A DNA stretch of 64,000 nt, from positions 248,001 through 312,000 of the forward strand of contig JADJPK010000008.1 in assembly GCA_016713305.1 (NCBI GenBank), read 5' to 3'. Source of the stretch: Betaproteobacteria bacterium (GTDB taxonomy: Bacteria; Pseudomonadota; Gammaproteobacteria; Burkholderiales; Ga0077523). Under the pieces are notes generated by a model. That model had not been told where the DNA came from and ran no database searches. It saw only the letters and a program-made list of their open reading frames with translations. Position 1 is the stretch's first letter, and each line of letters starts with the position of its first letter. Made by a program: the position numbers and the translations under genes. Of this stretch, positions 50,940 to 59,458 are shown piece after piece.

Positions 50940-51965
50940 CTAATGCAGCGACCGCGGGTCCAGTCCGACCTCGGTCCGCCAGGCCTCGCTCACGTGAGAC
51001 AGGCGGTCCACCGGGCGCAGCAGGAGCTGGCAGGCCACCCGGCGCACGCGATCGCGGTCCGCTTCTTCGGTGATGTATTCCGCCGGCGACTTGCCGTCGA
51101 CCCGCGCGAGAAACAAACCCGGCAGAAGCCTGGCGATGCGGGCTTCCAGTCCGTCGCGCGATTCCCACGTGACGCGGCCCAGATAGGTGCCGTAAAGGGC
51201 AGAGAAGCAGTCCAGATACCGGGCCCACCATTGCGGCCGCCACAGGCACTTCAGCAGCAGGTGATTCAGGCAGAACGCCACATCGAAGGCCGGGTCGCCG
51301 AACCACGCGCACTCGGCATCGAGAAACACGGGGCCGTCCGGGCCCACCAGGATGTTCTTGGGGCTCACGTCGCCATGGACGAGCGCCCGCTTCGTGCTCG
51401 CGGTGACTTCCACGAGTTGCAGGAGTTGCGGCGAGACCTCGGGATGCTCGTGCGCCGTCGCCACGAGATAGGGTTCCAGTCGGATGGGATGGAAGATGTG
51501 GTCGGTGGCGAAACGCTCGGGAATGGAGGGGTCCGCGGCCGTCGCCGCATGAATGTGCGCGAGCCGCCGTCCCACGGCGCGCGCCACCCGCGGATCGACG
51601 ATGCCGTCGCGCAGCTGCAGCTTCCACACGGGGTGCAGATCGGGGTCCAGATAGGCCATGGCAAACATGCCGGCCTCGGAGTCCTCGCCCAGGATCGCGG
51701 GCACTGCGGAGGGTTCGACGGCTCCCGCAACGCGCATCCACTCGACTTCCCATCGGTTGCGCTCGACCGGCGCCTGCCAGTCGGCCTTGACCTTGAGCTT
51801 GGGAAGCGCGCGCTTGACGCACGCGGACCCCTGCGGCCACACGGCACGGAAGATGTCGGAGGACACGCCGCCCGCGAGCGATTCGAGGGTGAGCGATTCA
51901 CCGGGCCGCACGAGACCCATGCGTTCGAGGGCCAGCCTGAACAGGCGTTGCTGATCGTCCACCAT
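50940..51965 (-). CDS. APH-family phosphotransferase
   Basis: The 341-residue protein has a choline/aminoglycoside-kinase fold: the nucleotide loop LAGGVSSDIFRAVW, Lys in ACVKRALPKLK, the catalytic loop ALVHGDVSPKNILV, and metal-binding VFLDAECAWFGDPAFDVAFCL. Substrates in this family range from aminoglycosides to sugars, choline and methylthioribose; nothing marks it as a resistance gene. ATG 51965 is used; GTG 52010 would add 15 residues. It is divergent from the glycerol kinase gene and 67 bases before the enolase start. Confidence 0.8.
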   Translation of the reverse strand: MVDDQQRLFRLALERMGLVRPGESLTLESLAGGVSSDIFRAVWPQGSACVKRALPKLKVKADWQAPVERNRWEVEWMRVAGAVEPSAVPAILGEDSEAGMFAMAYLDPDLHPVWKLQLRDGIVDPRVARAVGRRLAHIHAATAADPSIPERFATDHIFHPIRLEPYLVATAHEHPEVSPQLLQLVEVTASTKRALVHGDVSPKNILVGPDGPVFLDAECAWFGDPAFDVAFCLNHLLLKCLWRPQWWARYLDCFSALYGTYLGRVTWESRDGLEARIARLLPGLFLARVDGKSPAEYITEEADRDRVRRVACQLLLRPVDRLSHVSEAWRTEVGLDPRSLH

Positions 51966-52035
51966 GATTGCGGAATAGAATCCGGAAAGCGCCCTTTCAC
52001 CCCGCGTCACTCCGGATTGCCGACTCTAACACACC

Positions 52036-53514
52036 ATGTCGATCATTCTCGCCCTGGATCAGGGAACCACCAGCTCCCGCGCGCTCGCCTTCGATGCGGA
52101 GGGACGCGTGCGCGGCATGGCGCAACGCGAACTGCCGCAGATCTATCCTCAGCCCGACTGGGAGGAGCATGACCCCGAGGTGATCTGGGCCACCCAGCTC
52201 GCCACGGCACGCGAAGCGCTCGCGAAGGCAGATGCGGTGCCCGGCGACGTGGCGGCGATCGGCATCACCAATCAGCGCGAAACGACGGTCGTGTGGGACC
52301 GCAGCACCGGACGACCCGTGGCGAACGCCATCGTCTGGCAGGACCGCCGGACCGCGGAAGTCTGCGAGGCGCTCAAGCAGGCAGGACACGAACCGCTCTT
52401 CCGTGCACGCACGGGACTGATGCTGGACCCCTACTTCTCCGGCACCAAGGTGAGCTGGATCCTCGATCACGTCCCGGGCGCACGGGCGCGCGCGGAAGCG
52501 GGCGAACTGCTCTTCGGCACCGTCGATTCCTGGCTTGTGTGGAAACTGACAGGGGGGCGCATCCACATTACCGACGCCAGCAATGCTTCGCGCACGCTCT
52601 TGTTCGACATCGCCAGCGGCGACTGGAACGATGCACTGCTGGACGTGCTGCGGGTGCCGCGTGCCATGCTGCCGCGGGTCGTCGCTTCGGGCGATCGGGT
52701 TGCGATGACGGACGTGGACGTGATGGGTGCCGCGATTCCCGTGGCCGGCATCGCAGGAGATCAGCAGGCCGCCTTGTTCGGCCAGCGATGCACGGCGCCC
52801 GGGCGCGTCAAGAACACCTACGGCACCGGGTGCTTCATGCTCATGCACACGGGCACGCGCATACCGGAATCGAAGCATTCGTTGCTGTCCACGGTGGCGT
52901 GGCAGCGGGAGGGCCGGACGGAGTACGCGCTGGAGGGCAGCGTCTTCGTCGCCGGCGCGGCGGTGCAGTGGCTGCGCGATGGTCTGGGCATCATCTCCAC
53001 CGCCGCCGAAGTGGAGGGCCTGGCCAGAACAGTGCCCGACAATGGCGGGGTGAGTTTCGTGCCGGCGTTCACGGGCCTGGGTGCCCCGCACTGGGATCCC
53101 TTCGCACGGGGCACGCTTTGCGGTCTCACGCGGGGCACCACGCGCGGCCACATCGCGAGAGCGGCCCTGGAAGGCATTGCGCTCCAGACGGCCGACATCC
53201 TCGATTGCATGCAGGCGGACGCCGGCGTGCCGCTGCGCGAGTTGCGCGTGGACGGTGGAGCCACCCGGAACGACCTGCTGATGCAGTTCCAGGCCGACGT
53301 GCTGGGCGTGCCGGTCGTGCGCTCCACCGGCACGGAGTCCACGGCACTGGGTGCCGCGTTCCTTGCGGGCCGCGCCGTGGGATTCTGGCCGGACGACGCA
53401 TCGCTCGACGCGCTGTGGCAGGTCGAACGCGTATTCGAGCCTTCCATGAGCGCCGACCGCGTGCAGTCGCTCAAGGCGCAGTGGCGCAAGGCGATCGGAC
53501 AGGCGCGGGCCTGA
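52036..53514 (+). CDS. glpK: Glycerol kinase
   Basis: The 492-residue FGGY kinase phosphorylates glycerol to glycerol 3-phosphate with ATP. Signatures are LALDQGTTSSRALAFD, FPQ-type YPQPDWEEHDPEVIW, GITNQRETTVVWDRSTGRP, WQDRRTAEVC, the glycerol-site Arg-Glu and Asp in the RET and FTGLGAPHWDPFARG segments, and YGTGCFMLMHTG. Its length is normal. No glpF or glpD is adjacent. It is divergent from the APH-family gene. Confidence 0.95.
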   Translation: MSIILALDQGTTSSRALAFDAEGRVRGMAQRELPQIYPQPDWEEHDPEVIWATQLATAREALAKADAVPGDVAAIGITNQRETTVVWDRSTGRPVANAIVWQDRRTAEVCEALKQAGHEPLFRARTGLMLDPYFSGTKVSWILDHVPGARARAEAGELLFGTVDSWLVWKLTGGRIHITDASNASRTLLFDIASGDWNDALLDVLRVPRAMLPRVVASGDRVAMTDVDVMGAAIPVAGIAGDQQAALFGQRCTAPGRVKNTYGTGCFMLMHTGTRIPESKHSLLSTVAWQREGRTEYALEGSVFVAGAAVQWLRDGLGIISTAAEVEGLARTVPDNGGVSFVPAFTGLGAPHWDPFARGTLCGLTRGTTRGHIARAALEGIALQTADILDCMQADAGVPLRELRVDGGATRNDLLMQFQADVLGVPVVRSTGTESTALGAAFLAGRAVGFWPDDASLDALWQVERVFEPSMSADRVQSLKAQWRKAIGQARA

Positions 53515-53520
53515 CGCGTC

Positions 53521-53664
53521 GTTCAACGTCCTCGGTGTACGCGATGCTTCGGCAATCGTCCTCGGTGTACGCGATGCTCCGCATCGCACGTGCACCTCGG
53601 CCGGGGAGTGCTTCAACGTCCTCGGTGTACGCGATGCTCCGCATCGCACGTGCACCTCGGCCGG
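53521..53664. repeat. Tandem intergenic repeat, three units
   Basis: A unit containing CGTCCTCGGTGTACGCGATG occurs three times: truncated at about 53523-53552, then 53557-53604, then 53614-53664, the last two extended by a shared 28-base tail ending in CACCTCGGCCGG. Read on the minus strand it would encode RSIAYTED-type peptides, a frequent false gene call. It lies directly after glpK. Confidence 0.85.
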
Positions 53665-53667
53665 ACA

Positions 53668-53693
53668 TTGATTCGCGCGTTCGCGCGAATCAA
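53668..53693. terminator. Twelve-base perfect hairpin after glpK and repeat
   Basis: TTGATTCGCGCG and CGCGCGAATCAA pair around a two-base centre. No T run follows, so it could be a terminator, a protein site or part of the repeat element. The remaining bases to 53843 hold nothing recognisable. Confidence 0.4.
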
Positions 53694-53843
53694 CTTCAAC
53701 CCCTGATGACCCCGCCAACCTCGCAGTCAGAGAAAAAGCTTGGGACGGCCCGGCGCTTGTTCTTTCGGCGTTCGTGTGCGACCCGGTCGGTCCGCCGGGA
53801 CGCGCCGGGTCGGCCCGTCCGTCTGTCCGGGTACTCCGGTGCC

Positions 53844-54308
53844 CTAGTCGCTTGTGGCTTCGTACGTCCGGGCGAAGATCTCCGCGTCGACGACGCCGTG
53901 CTCCCCCGGCGAATACTGAACGAGCCAGTCGCCGGCCTTTCCCGAGAGCGGATCGGACGCGCCAGGGGTTCGTATCCGGAACGGTCCTGACATTCGTAGA
54001 GCGAGAACCTTCCGGGGGTGCTTCACGAAGCGCTGGGCAGCGTTGGCCTGGAAGACCTCCGCCGGCCGGTATGTTCGCGCGAATCTTCCTGCCTGGATCG
54101 GCCAGCGTTCGCCGGAGGGGCCGGTGACGAGTGCGTCTCCTGCCTTGTAGCGGACGAACCCTTCCAGCGTCTGGAGGACGCCATCCCGAGGCGCGAACTC
54201 GACTTCGATTGGCTCCGGGTGCTTGATCACGCGGATGGCCTCCGGATGACGTTCCAGGTCGATTCCCGTGACGTCGGTCACGGCGACCACGGCCCGCAGG
54301 TCATTCAT
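53844..54308 (-). CDS. PGDYG-domain protein
   Basis: The 154-residue protein carries a domain with GDALVTGPSGERWPI early and GDWLVQYSPGEHGVVDAEIFARTYE at the end. This resembles the PGDYG domain, named for its Pro-Gly-Asp-Tyr-Gly motif; here the motif reads PGEHG. Function of the family is unknown. No signal peptide. It is divergent from the next small gene. Confidence 0.65.
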   Translation of the reverse strand: MNDLRAVVAVTDVTGIDLERHPEAIRVIKHPEPIEVEFAPRDGVLQTLEGFVRYKAGDALVTGPSGERWPIQAGRFARTYRPAEVFQANAAQRFVKHPRKVLALRMSGPFRIRTPGASDPLSGKAGDWLVQYSPGEHGVVDAEIFARTYEATSD

Positions 54309-54548
54309 GCCTGTGTGCTCCTGTCGTGATCGGCGTTCTCCGTTGCACGCTCATTCGGGCGGTGATCGCAGATTCTGCCAGTTCGATTCTCCTCCCGGTG
54401 CGGGAGTACACTGGCCCGGACAGCCGGCTCCGGCGCCGCTTCCGGTGACATGCGTTGTCCGGCATGCTCGTGTCTTGTCGAAGGTCAATGCGAGCCCGCC
54501 GGAATCGCGCTCAACTGGTCCTGAAATCCACATCGGGAAGGGAAGACC

Positions 54549-54833
54549 ATGCTGACCATCGAAGACTGCATCGCCTTGTCCGAACTTACCGAGGAAGAGA
54601 TCCTCGCCATTGCGGAACACGAGCACATTCCCGAAATCGCAGCCGCGGAGCTGGGCAGCTATCTGGTGCTTTCGCCAGGGGGTGAAAACCGCATCGCCGC
54701 CATGATCCGGGACGACATCGAAGATGCGCGGCGCTGCGGCGACCACCAGCGCTCGGCCGTGCTGCGGCATTGCCTGCTTCACTACTTGCGGATGCACCCG
54801 GCCGGCGATCTGCGCCGTCCTGCGGACGATTGA
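54549..54833 (+). CDS. Small conserved acidic protein, unknown function
   Basis: The 94-residue protein starts MLTIEDCIALSELTEEEI after a good ribosome site (GGGAAGGGAAGACC). It is predicted to be all-helical and acidic in its first half, with paired Cys/His residues (CGDHQRSAVLRHCLLHYLRMH) in the second. Similar short proteins exist in other betaproteobacteria as far as I recall, without known function. Confidence 0.65.
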   Translation: MLTIEDCIALSELTEEEILAIAEHEHIPEIAAAELGSYLVLSPGGENRIAAMIRDDIEDARRCGDHQRSAVLRHCLLHYLRMHPAGDLRRPADD

Positions 54834-54986
54834 TGTGGGTTGAAGCCGGTCGCTGACACGCGATGGCGGGCGAACGCCGGCTGGTGGCCGATGGGAAGTC
54901 CGGGCCGCCGCGTGCCGGATCACGAGACGGTTGGCTTCGAACCCGGTTGCCCGCCGTTCTGCGGCCGCCCGGCACGGGAACTCCGG

Positions 54987-55448
54987 TCACTTGCAGTTTC
55001 CCTCACAGCGGACGATGCGTTCGGCACAGGTGACCTGGTCGAAGAAATCCACCATGTGCTCGTCCGTGTCGACAGCCGCGTGCTGCATGAGCGCGTTGTT
55101 GCACTGGTTGATGCTGGTCAGCCAGTGCACGGGAGCGAGCCACCGGACATTCGTGCAACCGTGGTCGCCCTCGCCGAACCGGATACCCACTTCGTAGCGG
55201 GCGCAGCGCAGGCCGCGGTGCTGAACCCACGTGTCGATCTTCACCTCGCCCTTCGAGGCCAGCCACGCCTTGCCGACATTGCGGCCGAAGTCGAAGTCCT
55301 TGCGATCCGGCTTCCCATCGGCGCTCAGCGAGAAGGACGCGACGGCGGGTGCGATGAGCCCGCGGAAACGGGGGTCCGGATCCTCCTGGGCCGCCGCGGA
55401 CCGGATCAGCAGCATTCCCGTCACGAGCAGCAACGCCATCGTTCGCAT
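54987..55448 (-). CDS. Secreted hypothetical protein with four Cys
   Basis: The 153-residue protein has signal peptide MRTMALLLVTGMLLIRSAAA after a strong ribosome site (GGGGGGAGAC). The mature part has a basic strand region (DRKDFDFGRNVGKAW) and Cys in RGLRCARYE, DHGCTNVRW, NQCNNALM, VTCAERIVRCEGNCK, so disulfides are likely. I do not recognise a family. Confidence 0.65.
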   Translation of the reverse strand: MRTMALLLVTGMLLIRSAAAQEDPDPRFRGLIAPAVASFSLSADGKPDRKDFDFGRNVGKAWLASKGEVKIDTWVQHRGLRCARYEVGIRFGEGDHGCTNVRWLAPVHWLTSINQCNNALMQHAAVDTDEHMVDFFDQVTCAERIVRCEGNCK

Positions 55449-55612
55449 GTCTCCCCCCACCTGTTCGAGTCGTCCCACAATGCTACTCGCTCCGTGGCCC
55501 GGGTTCGTGACGCCGGTCAATGCGGCTCGGCGCACTTGGCGCGAGGCACGGGCGTGGCCGGCCACCGCAGCCCTGCCATTACACTGCAGCACCTGCACCG
55601 GAGCACCACCTC

Positions 55613-56797
55613 ATGACCACTATCCACGATCGCGAGTCCGTTCGCGCGTTCACTCTTCACACTCATGCCGAATGTCCGGCACGGCGTGCCGGTCCGCTCT
55701 CCGGGCTCAAGTGCGGCATCAAGGACATCTACGACATCGAAGGTCATCGGACGGGATTCGGCAACCCCGACTGGCTGGCGAGTCACGGACCCGCGGAGCG
55801 TTCAGCGACGGCGGTCCTGCGATTGCTCGACGCGGGCGCAGAGGTGACGGGAAAGACCCATACGGACGAGATGGCGTGGAGCCTCTTCGGCGAGAACGCG
55901 CACTACGGAACTCCAGTCAACGTCAATGCGCCCGGCCGGATACCCGGCGGGTCCTCCAGCGGCTCTGCCGCAGCGGTTGCGGCGGGACTGGTGGATTTCG
56001 CCCTGGGTTCGGACACCGGCGGCTCCGTGCGCTTTCCCGCGAGCCTGTGCGGAGTCTTCGGCATGCGGCCTTCTCACGGCCGCATCCCTCTCGATGGCGT
56101 TCGTCCGCTCGCGCCGAGCTACGACACGGCGGGCTGGTTCGTGCGCGATGCCGCCGTCCTGGAACGAGTCGGGCGTGTATTACTGGGAGATGGGGGTCCC
56201 GCGCCCGGTGTCGGAGACGTGCTGATCGCAACGGATGCCTTCGAGTGGGCAGGAGCCGAGATCGCAAACGCGCTGGCGCCGGCGGTGGCTCGAATCGAGG
56301 CGGCACTGGGACCAGCGCGCAGGGTATCACTGGGAGGCGAGGGCTTCGCCGAGTGGAGCGAGGCCTTTCGAAACCTGCAGGCCGCGGAGGCATGGGAACA
56401 GCACGGCGCGTGGGTGGAGGCCCGGCATCCCGCCTTCGGTCCCGGGGTGCGCGAGCGGTTCGAGTACGCGCGCACCGTGGAGCCGGGCAAGGTGCTGGCG
56501 GCAAGGCAGTTGCGCGAACGGCTATCCGAGCGGATGGCGTCGCTCCTCCAGGGGAATGCGGTGCTGATCATGCCGACGGCGCCCGGCATCGCTCCGCCGG
56601 TGAATTCTCCCGCCGAGCCGATGAACGTGTATCGCGCCAAGTGCATCGGCCTCCTCTCCGTCGCCGGGCATGCGCGCCTGCCGCAAATCAATCTCCCGCT
56701 CGCGACGATGGAGGGGTGCCCCCTGGGCGTCTCGCTGCTGGGTGCGCGGGGCCACGATCTGTTGCTGCTCGAAGCCGCACGTGCAGTGAGCGCGTGA
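55613..56797 (+). CDS. Amidase (amidase-signature family)
   Basis: The 394-residue hydrolase has the Ser-Ser-Lys triad: Lys in LKCGIKDIYDIEG, first Ser in IPGGSSSGSAAAVAAGLVDFA, nucleophile Ser in GSDTGGSVRFPAS. The later block LPQINLPLATMEGCPLGVSLLG is typical. It is shorter than GatA and is not part of a gatCAB set, so it acts on a small amide. Its stop overlaps the start of the Cys-cluster gene (ATG 56797). Confidence 0.9.
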   Translation: MTTIHDRESVRAFTLHTHAECPARRAGPLSGLKCGIKDIYDIEGHRTGFGNPDWLASHGPAERSATAVLRLLDAGAEVTGKTHTDEMAWSLFGENAHYGTPVNVNAPGRIPGGSSSGSAAAVAAGLVDFALGSDTGGSVRFPASLCGVFGMRPSHGRIPLDGVRPLAPSYDTAGWFVRDAAVLERVGRVLLGDGGPAPGVGDVLIATDAFEWAGAEIANALAPAVARIEAALGPARRVSLGGEGFAEWSEAFRNLQAAEAWEQHGAWVEARHPAFGPGVRERFEYARTVEPGKVLAARQLRERLSERMASLLQGNAVLIMPTAPGIAPPVNSPAEPMNVYRAKCIGLLSVAGHARLPQINLPLATMEGCPLGVSLLGARGHDLLLLEAARAVSA

Positions 56798-57063
56798 TGC
56801 TGTGCCGCGAACGCTGCGGCGCCTGTTGCATCGCTCCGTCCATCGCTTCTCCCATCCCGGGCATGTCCGGCGGCAAGCCGGCCGGCGTTCGCTGCGTGCA
56901 GCTCACGGACGATCTCCGCTGCGCCATCTTCGGCCGTCCGGAAAGGCCCGCATGCTGCTCCGGTCTTCGGCCGCAGATCGAGATGTGCGGGGATTCGCGC
57001 GAGCACGCCCTGAGCTGGCTGGATGCGCTCGAGACTGCGACGCGGCCCACCGCCGAGGAGTGA
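56797..57063 (+). CDS. YkgJ-family Cys-cluster protein
   Basis: The 88-residue protein begins MLCRERCGACC and has a second Cys group (GVRCVQ, LRCAIF, PACCSGLRPQIEMCG), the arrangement of the YkgJ/CxxCxxCC family thought to bind zinc or an Fe-S cluster. Its start overlaps the amidase stop, implying one transcript. Function unknown. Confidence 0.82.
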   Translation: MLCRERCGACCIAPSIASPIPGMSGGKPAGVRCVQLTDDLRCAIFGRPERPACCSGLRPQIEMCGDSREHALSWLDALETATRPTAEE

Positions 57064-57163
57064 ATCTCGATCGAATTGCCTGATGTCGAGGTGTTTGACA
57101 GTGCACTGCGGGACAGGGCACGGACGCGCCATTTGATACTGCCACCATTGAAGTTGATCCGTG

Positions 57164-57180
57164 CTGGTCCGGCCCTTGCA
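57164..57180 (+). promoter_or_regulatory. Sigma-54-type promoter of the large PEP-CTERM gene
   Basis: CTGGTCCGGCCCTTGCA has GG and GC separated by ten bases, the required -24/-12 spacing, and a perfect TTGCA at -12. It lies 40 bases before the PEP-CTERM start. PEP-CTERM systems are often under RpoN and PrsK/PrsR control, which supports the call. Confidence 0.5.
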
Positions 57181-57219
57181 CAGTCCGCCGGAGCGTTTGA
57201 ACCTGCGTGAGATCCCAAG

Positions 57220-59394
57220 ATGTCCGACAACAATTTGCTGGAACGAGCCCGCGCCCTGGCCGGGTCCACCGCCTTCGTCGCCCTGCCGCTTGCCGCCGTC
57301 GCCCCTGCCGCCAACGCCGTCACCTTGTTGACCGACTACTCGGTCGTGGGGGAATACTCCAACTCCGGCTGGTTCATGTCCTGGCTGGACGATGCCGCGG
57401 CCGACGCCACGCCGCTGGGCAACGGATTCAAGCTGACCGGCAGCAAGACCATCACGGACAGCCTCTTCTGGCGCTGGGACGACAACGTACAGGCCACCGT
57501 GCGCCGGTACGACGTCACCGGGATGGCCTTCGCGTGGGGAGGCGCCATCGACGGTGCACTGCGCCCGGGTGACACGCTCTCGGCTCCCTTCGACCTGATC
57601 CTCGACTACACCCACACGCTGCCGCAGTTCGCTGCCTACGATTACTTCGGCGTGAACTGGCATCTCACGGTGGGACTGCGCGCCGACGGCGACAGCCCGT
57701 ACACCCCTGACTTCTACCGCACGTTGCCTACCAGCAATTCCGTCTCGTATGTCGACACATACGGATCGGTCGATCAGCCCGGGCAGTTCGGCTTCTCGGG
57801 CAACCTCAACATCTCGATCGACGATTGGGCGTCCCAGGCCACGCACTGGTATGCGGTGCTCACCGTGGACTGGAACGATGCGCTCGCCCAGCGCGGGTAC
57901 GAAGACACGCATGGCAGCCACAACGGCGATACGCTCACCTTCACGGTGCCAGGCGACTCCATCGATCTGACGATCGCGCAAGGAAAGACGACCTTTGCGG
58001 GCGAGACGATCGAGAACAACGGCGGATACACCGTGCCGTCGTGGTCGATCCTCCGGACGGCAGGAACCTTCCGCAATCTGTCGAGCGCGACTCTGCGCAT
58101 CGAAGGCACAGCCGAGACGACCGAAGGCGGTGTCGTCCAGAACCTCCTGGGCGGCCTCGTCCAGAACGCAGGCACGTTCCGCAACCTGTTCGGCGGCCTG
58201 TTCGGAAACGCCGGAACCTTCGACAACGAAGCGGGCGGCACCGTCGAGAATTCCGGCACGATCAAGAACATGCTCGGAGGCCTGTTCGGAGGCGCAGGCC
58301 AGGTCACCAACAACAGCGACGGCGTGATCGAGAACGCCGGAATGATGCGCGGGCTGCTCGGCGGTTCCTTCGACAACTACGGCAAGGTCGACAACCTGGC
58401 CGGCGCGACCATCGAGAACGAAGGATCCATGCAGAACATGTTCGGCGGCCTCTTCGGCAACGCCGGGACGATCCTCAACAAGAGCGGTGCAGACTTCTCC
58501 AATGCGGGCACGTTCACCAATGCGCTGGGTGGCCTGTTCGGCAATGCAGGAACGCTCACCAACCAGTACTCCGGTCTCTTCGGCAACATCGGGACGCTCA
58601 ACAATGCGCTGGGCGGACAGCTGTTCAACTACGGCCAGTTCACCAACTCCAGCAACCATACGGTCAACAACGACGGCTACTTCTTCACTGACGGCATGCT
58701 GGAGAACACGTCGACCGGCGTGTTCAACAACAACGGAACGGTCGAGATCGGTTACAGCGGTTCGCTGATCAACGATGGCGAGTTCAACAACGAGGGCGCG
58801 ATCGCGAATTCCGGCTACGTCTACGTCGGAGCAGTGGGAACGATCGGCGGGTCCGGAACCTATGAGCAGTGGTACGGGTACACGATGGTCGACGGCACGC
58901 TCTCGGCCTCGCAGATCGCTCTGCACGGGGGCTACCTGGCGGGGTCCGGCGTCCTGACGGCAACGGCCTCGCTCACGATCGACGAAGGGGTGTCGATCAT
59001 GCCGGGTGGCGAGGACGCCGCCGGCCAGCTCACGATCGAGGGCGATTTCGCGCCGGACGCCACCAGCGGGCTGCTGATCGACATCAAGGGTGCGCAGCAG
59101 GGCACCGAATACGATCTCCTGGCCATCGCGGGGGAAGCCTCGCTCGCGGGAAATCTCTATCTGTACATGGGATACGAACCTGTCCCGGGGACGGTCTTCA
59201 CCATTCTCACGGCCACGGGCGGCGTGCACGGCCAGTTCGCCAACATCTTCGCCGGCGGCCTGCAGGTGGCGCCGATCTACGGCACGGACAGCGTGTCGAT
59301 CCAGTTCGGCGCCCCGGTGCCGGAACCCGGTACCTACGCGATGTTCCTCGCCGGACTGGGCCTGCTCGGCCTGTGGAGCAAACGCCGCCGGTAA
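57220..59394 (+). CDS. Large repeat-built PEP-CTERM surface protein
   Basis: The 724-residue exported protein has a signal region (ALAGSTAFVALPLAAVAPAANA) and sorting signal VPEPGTYAMFLAGLGLLGLW followed by SKRRR. Residues 1-260 form a beta-rich N-domain. Residues 285-560 are irregular repeats of about 18-22 residues of the type NAGTFxNxxGGLFGNAGT, full of Asn, Gly and Phe; these probably build a parallel beta-helix. A last beta domain (LTIDEGVSIMPGGEDAAGQL) resembles the segment before autotransporter barrels, but no barrel follows. A role in adhesion or matrix is likely. It has a sigma-54-like promoter and is followed by a glycosyltransferase gene. Confidence 0.85.
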   Translation: MSDNNLLERARALAGSTAFVALPLAAVAPAANAVTLLTDYSVVGEYSNSGWFMSWLDDAAADATPLGNGFKLTGSKTITDSLFWRWDDNVQATVRRYDVTGMAFAWGGAIDGALRPGDTLSAPFDLILDYTHTLPQFAAYDYFGVNWHLTVGLRADGDSPYTPDFYRTLPTSNSVSYVDTYGSVDQPGQFGFSGNLNISIDDWASQATHWYAVLTVDWNDALAQRGYEDTHGSHNGDTLTFTVPGDSIDLTIAQGKTTFAGETIENNGGYTVPSWSILRTAGTFRNLSSATLRIEGTAETTEGGVVQNLLGGLVQNAGTFRNLFGGLFGNAGTFDNEAGGTVENSGTIKNMLGGLFGGAGQVTNNSDGVIENAGMMRGLLGGSFDNYGKVDNLAGATIENEGSMQNMFGGLFGNAGTILNKSGADFSNAGTFTNALGGLFGNAGTLTNQYSGLFGNIGTLNNALGGQLFNYGQFTNSSNHTVNNDGYFFTDGMLENTSTGVFNNNGTVEIGYSGSLINDGEFNNEGAIANSGYVYVGAVGTIGGSGTYEQWYGYTMVDGTLSASQIALHGGYLAGSGVLTATASLTIDEGVSIMPGGEDAAGQLTIEGDFAPDATSGLLIDIKGAQQGTEYDLLAIAGEASLAGNLYLYMGYEPVPGTVFTILTATGGVHGQFANIFAGGLQVAPIYGTDSVSIQFGAPVPEPGTYAMFLAGLGLLGLWSKRRR

Positions 59395-59422
59395 CTCGCC
59401 GCATCATCGCCATCGGCACATG

Positions 59423-59446
59423 AGGCCAGACGTTCGCGTCTGGCCT
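59423..59446 (+). terminator. Hairpin terminator after the PEP-CTERM gene
   Basis: A perfect ten-base stem, AGGCCAGACG with CGTCTGGCCT, closes on a stable TTCG loop, 29 bases after the stop and just before the glycosyltransferase start. Only two T follow, so some read-through is likely. Confidence 0.6.
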
Positions 59447-59458
59447 TATGCTTTGGAG

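Noticed and set aside
50940..51965. Aminoglycoside resistance gene
   Set aside because: Only the general APH kinase fold is present; the context is metabolic and nothing points to drug resistance.
53471..53691. Minus-strand peptide with repeated RSIAYTED sequence
   Set aside because: It is the translation of a non-coding tandem repeat, a common false prediction in these genomes.
56119..59229. Minus-strand open frame above 1000 codons opposite amidase and PEP-CTERM genes
   Set aside because: The repeated plus-strand PEP-CTERM sequence creates an open antisense frame; it crosses two unrelated genes and the intergenic promoter.
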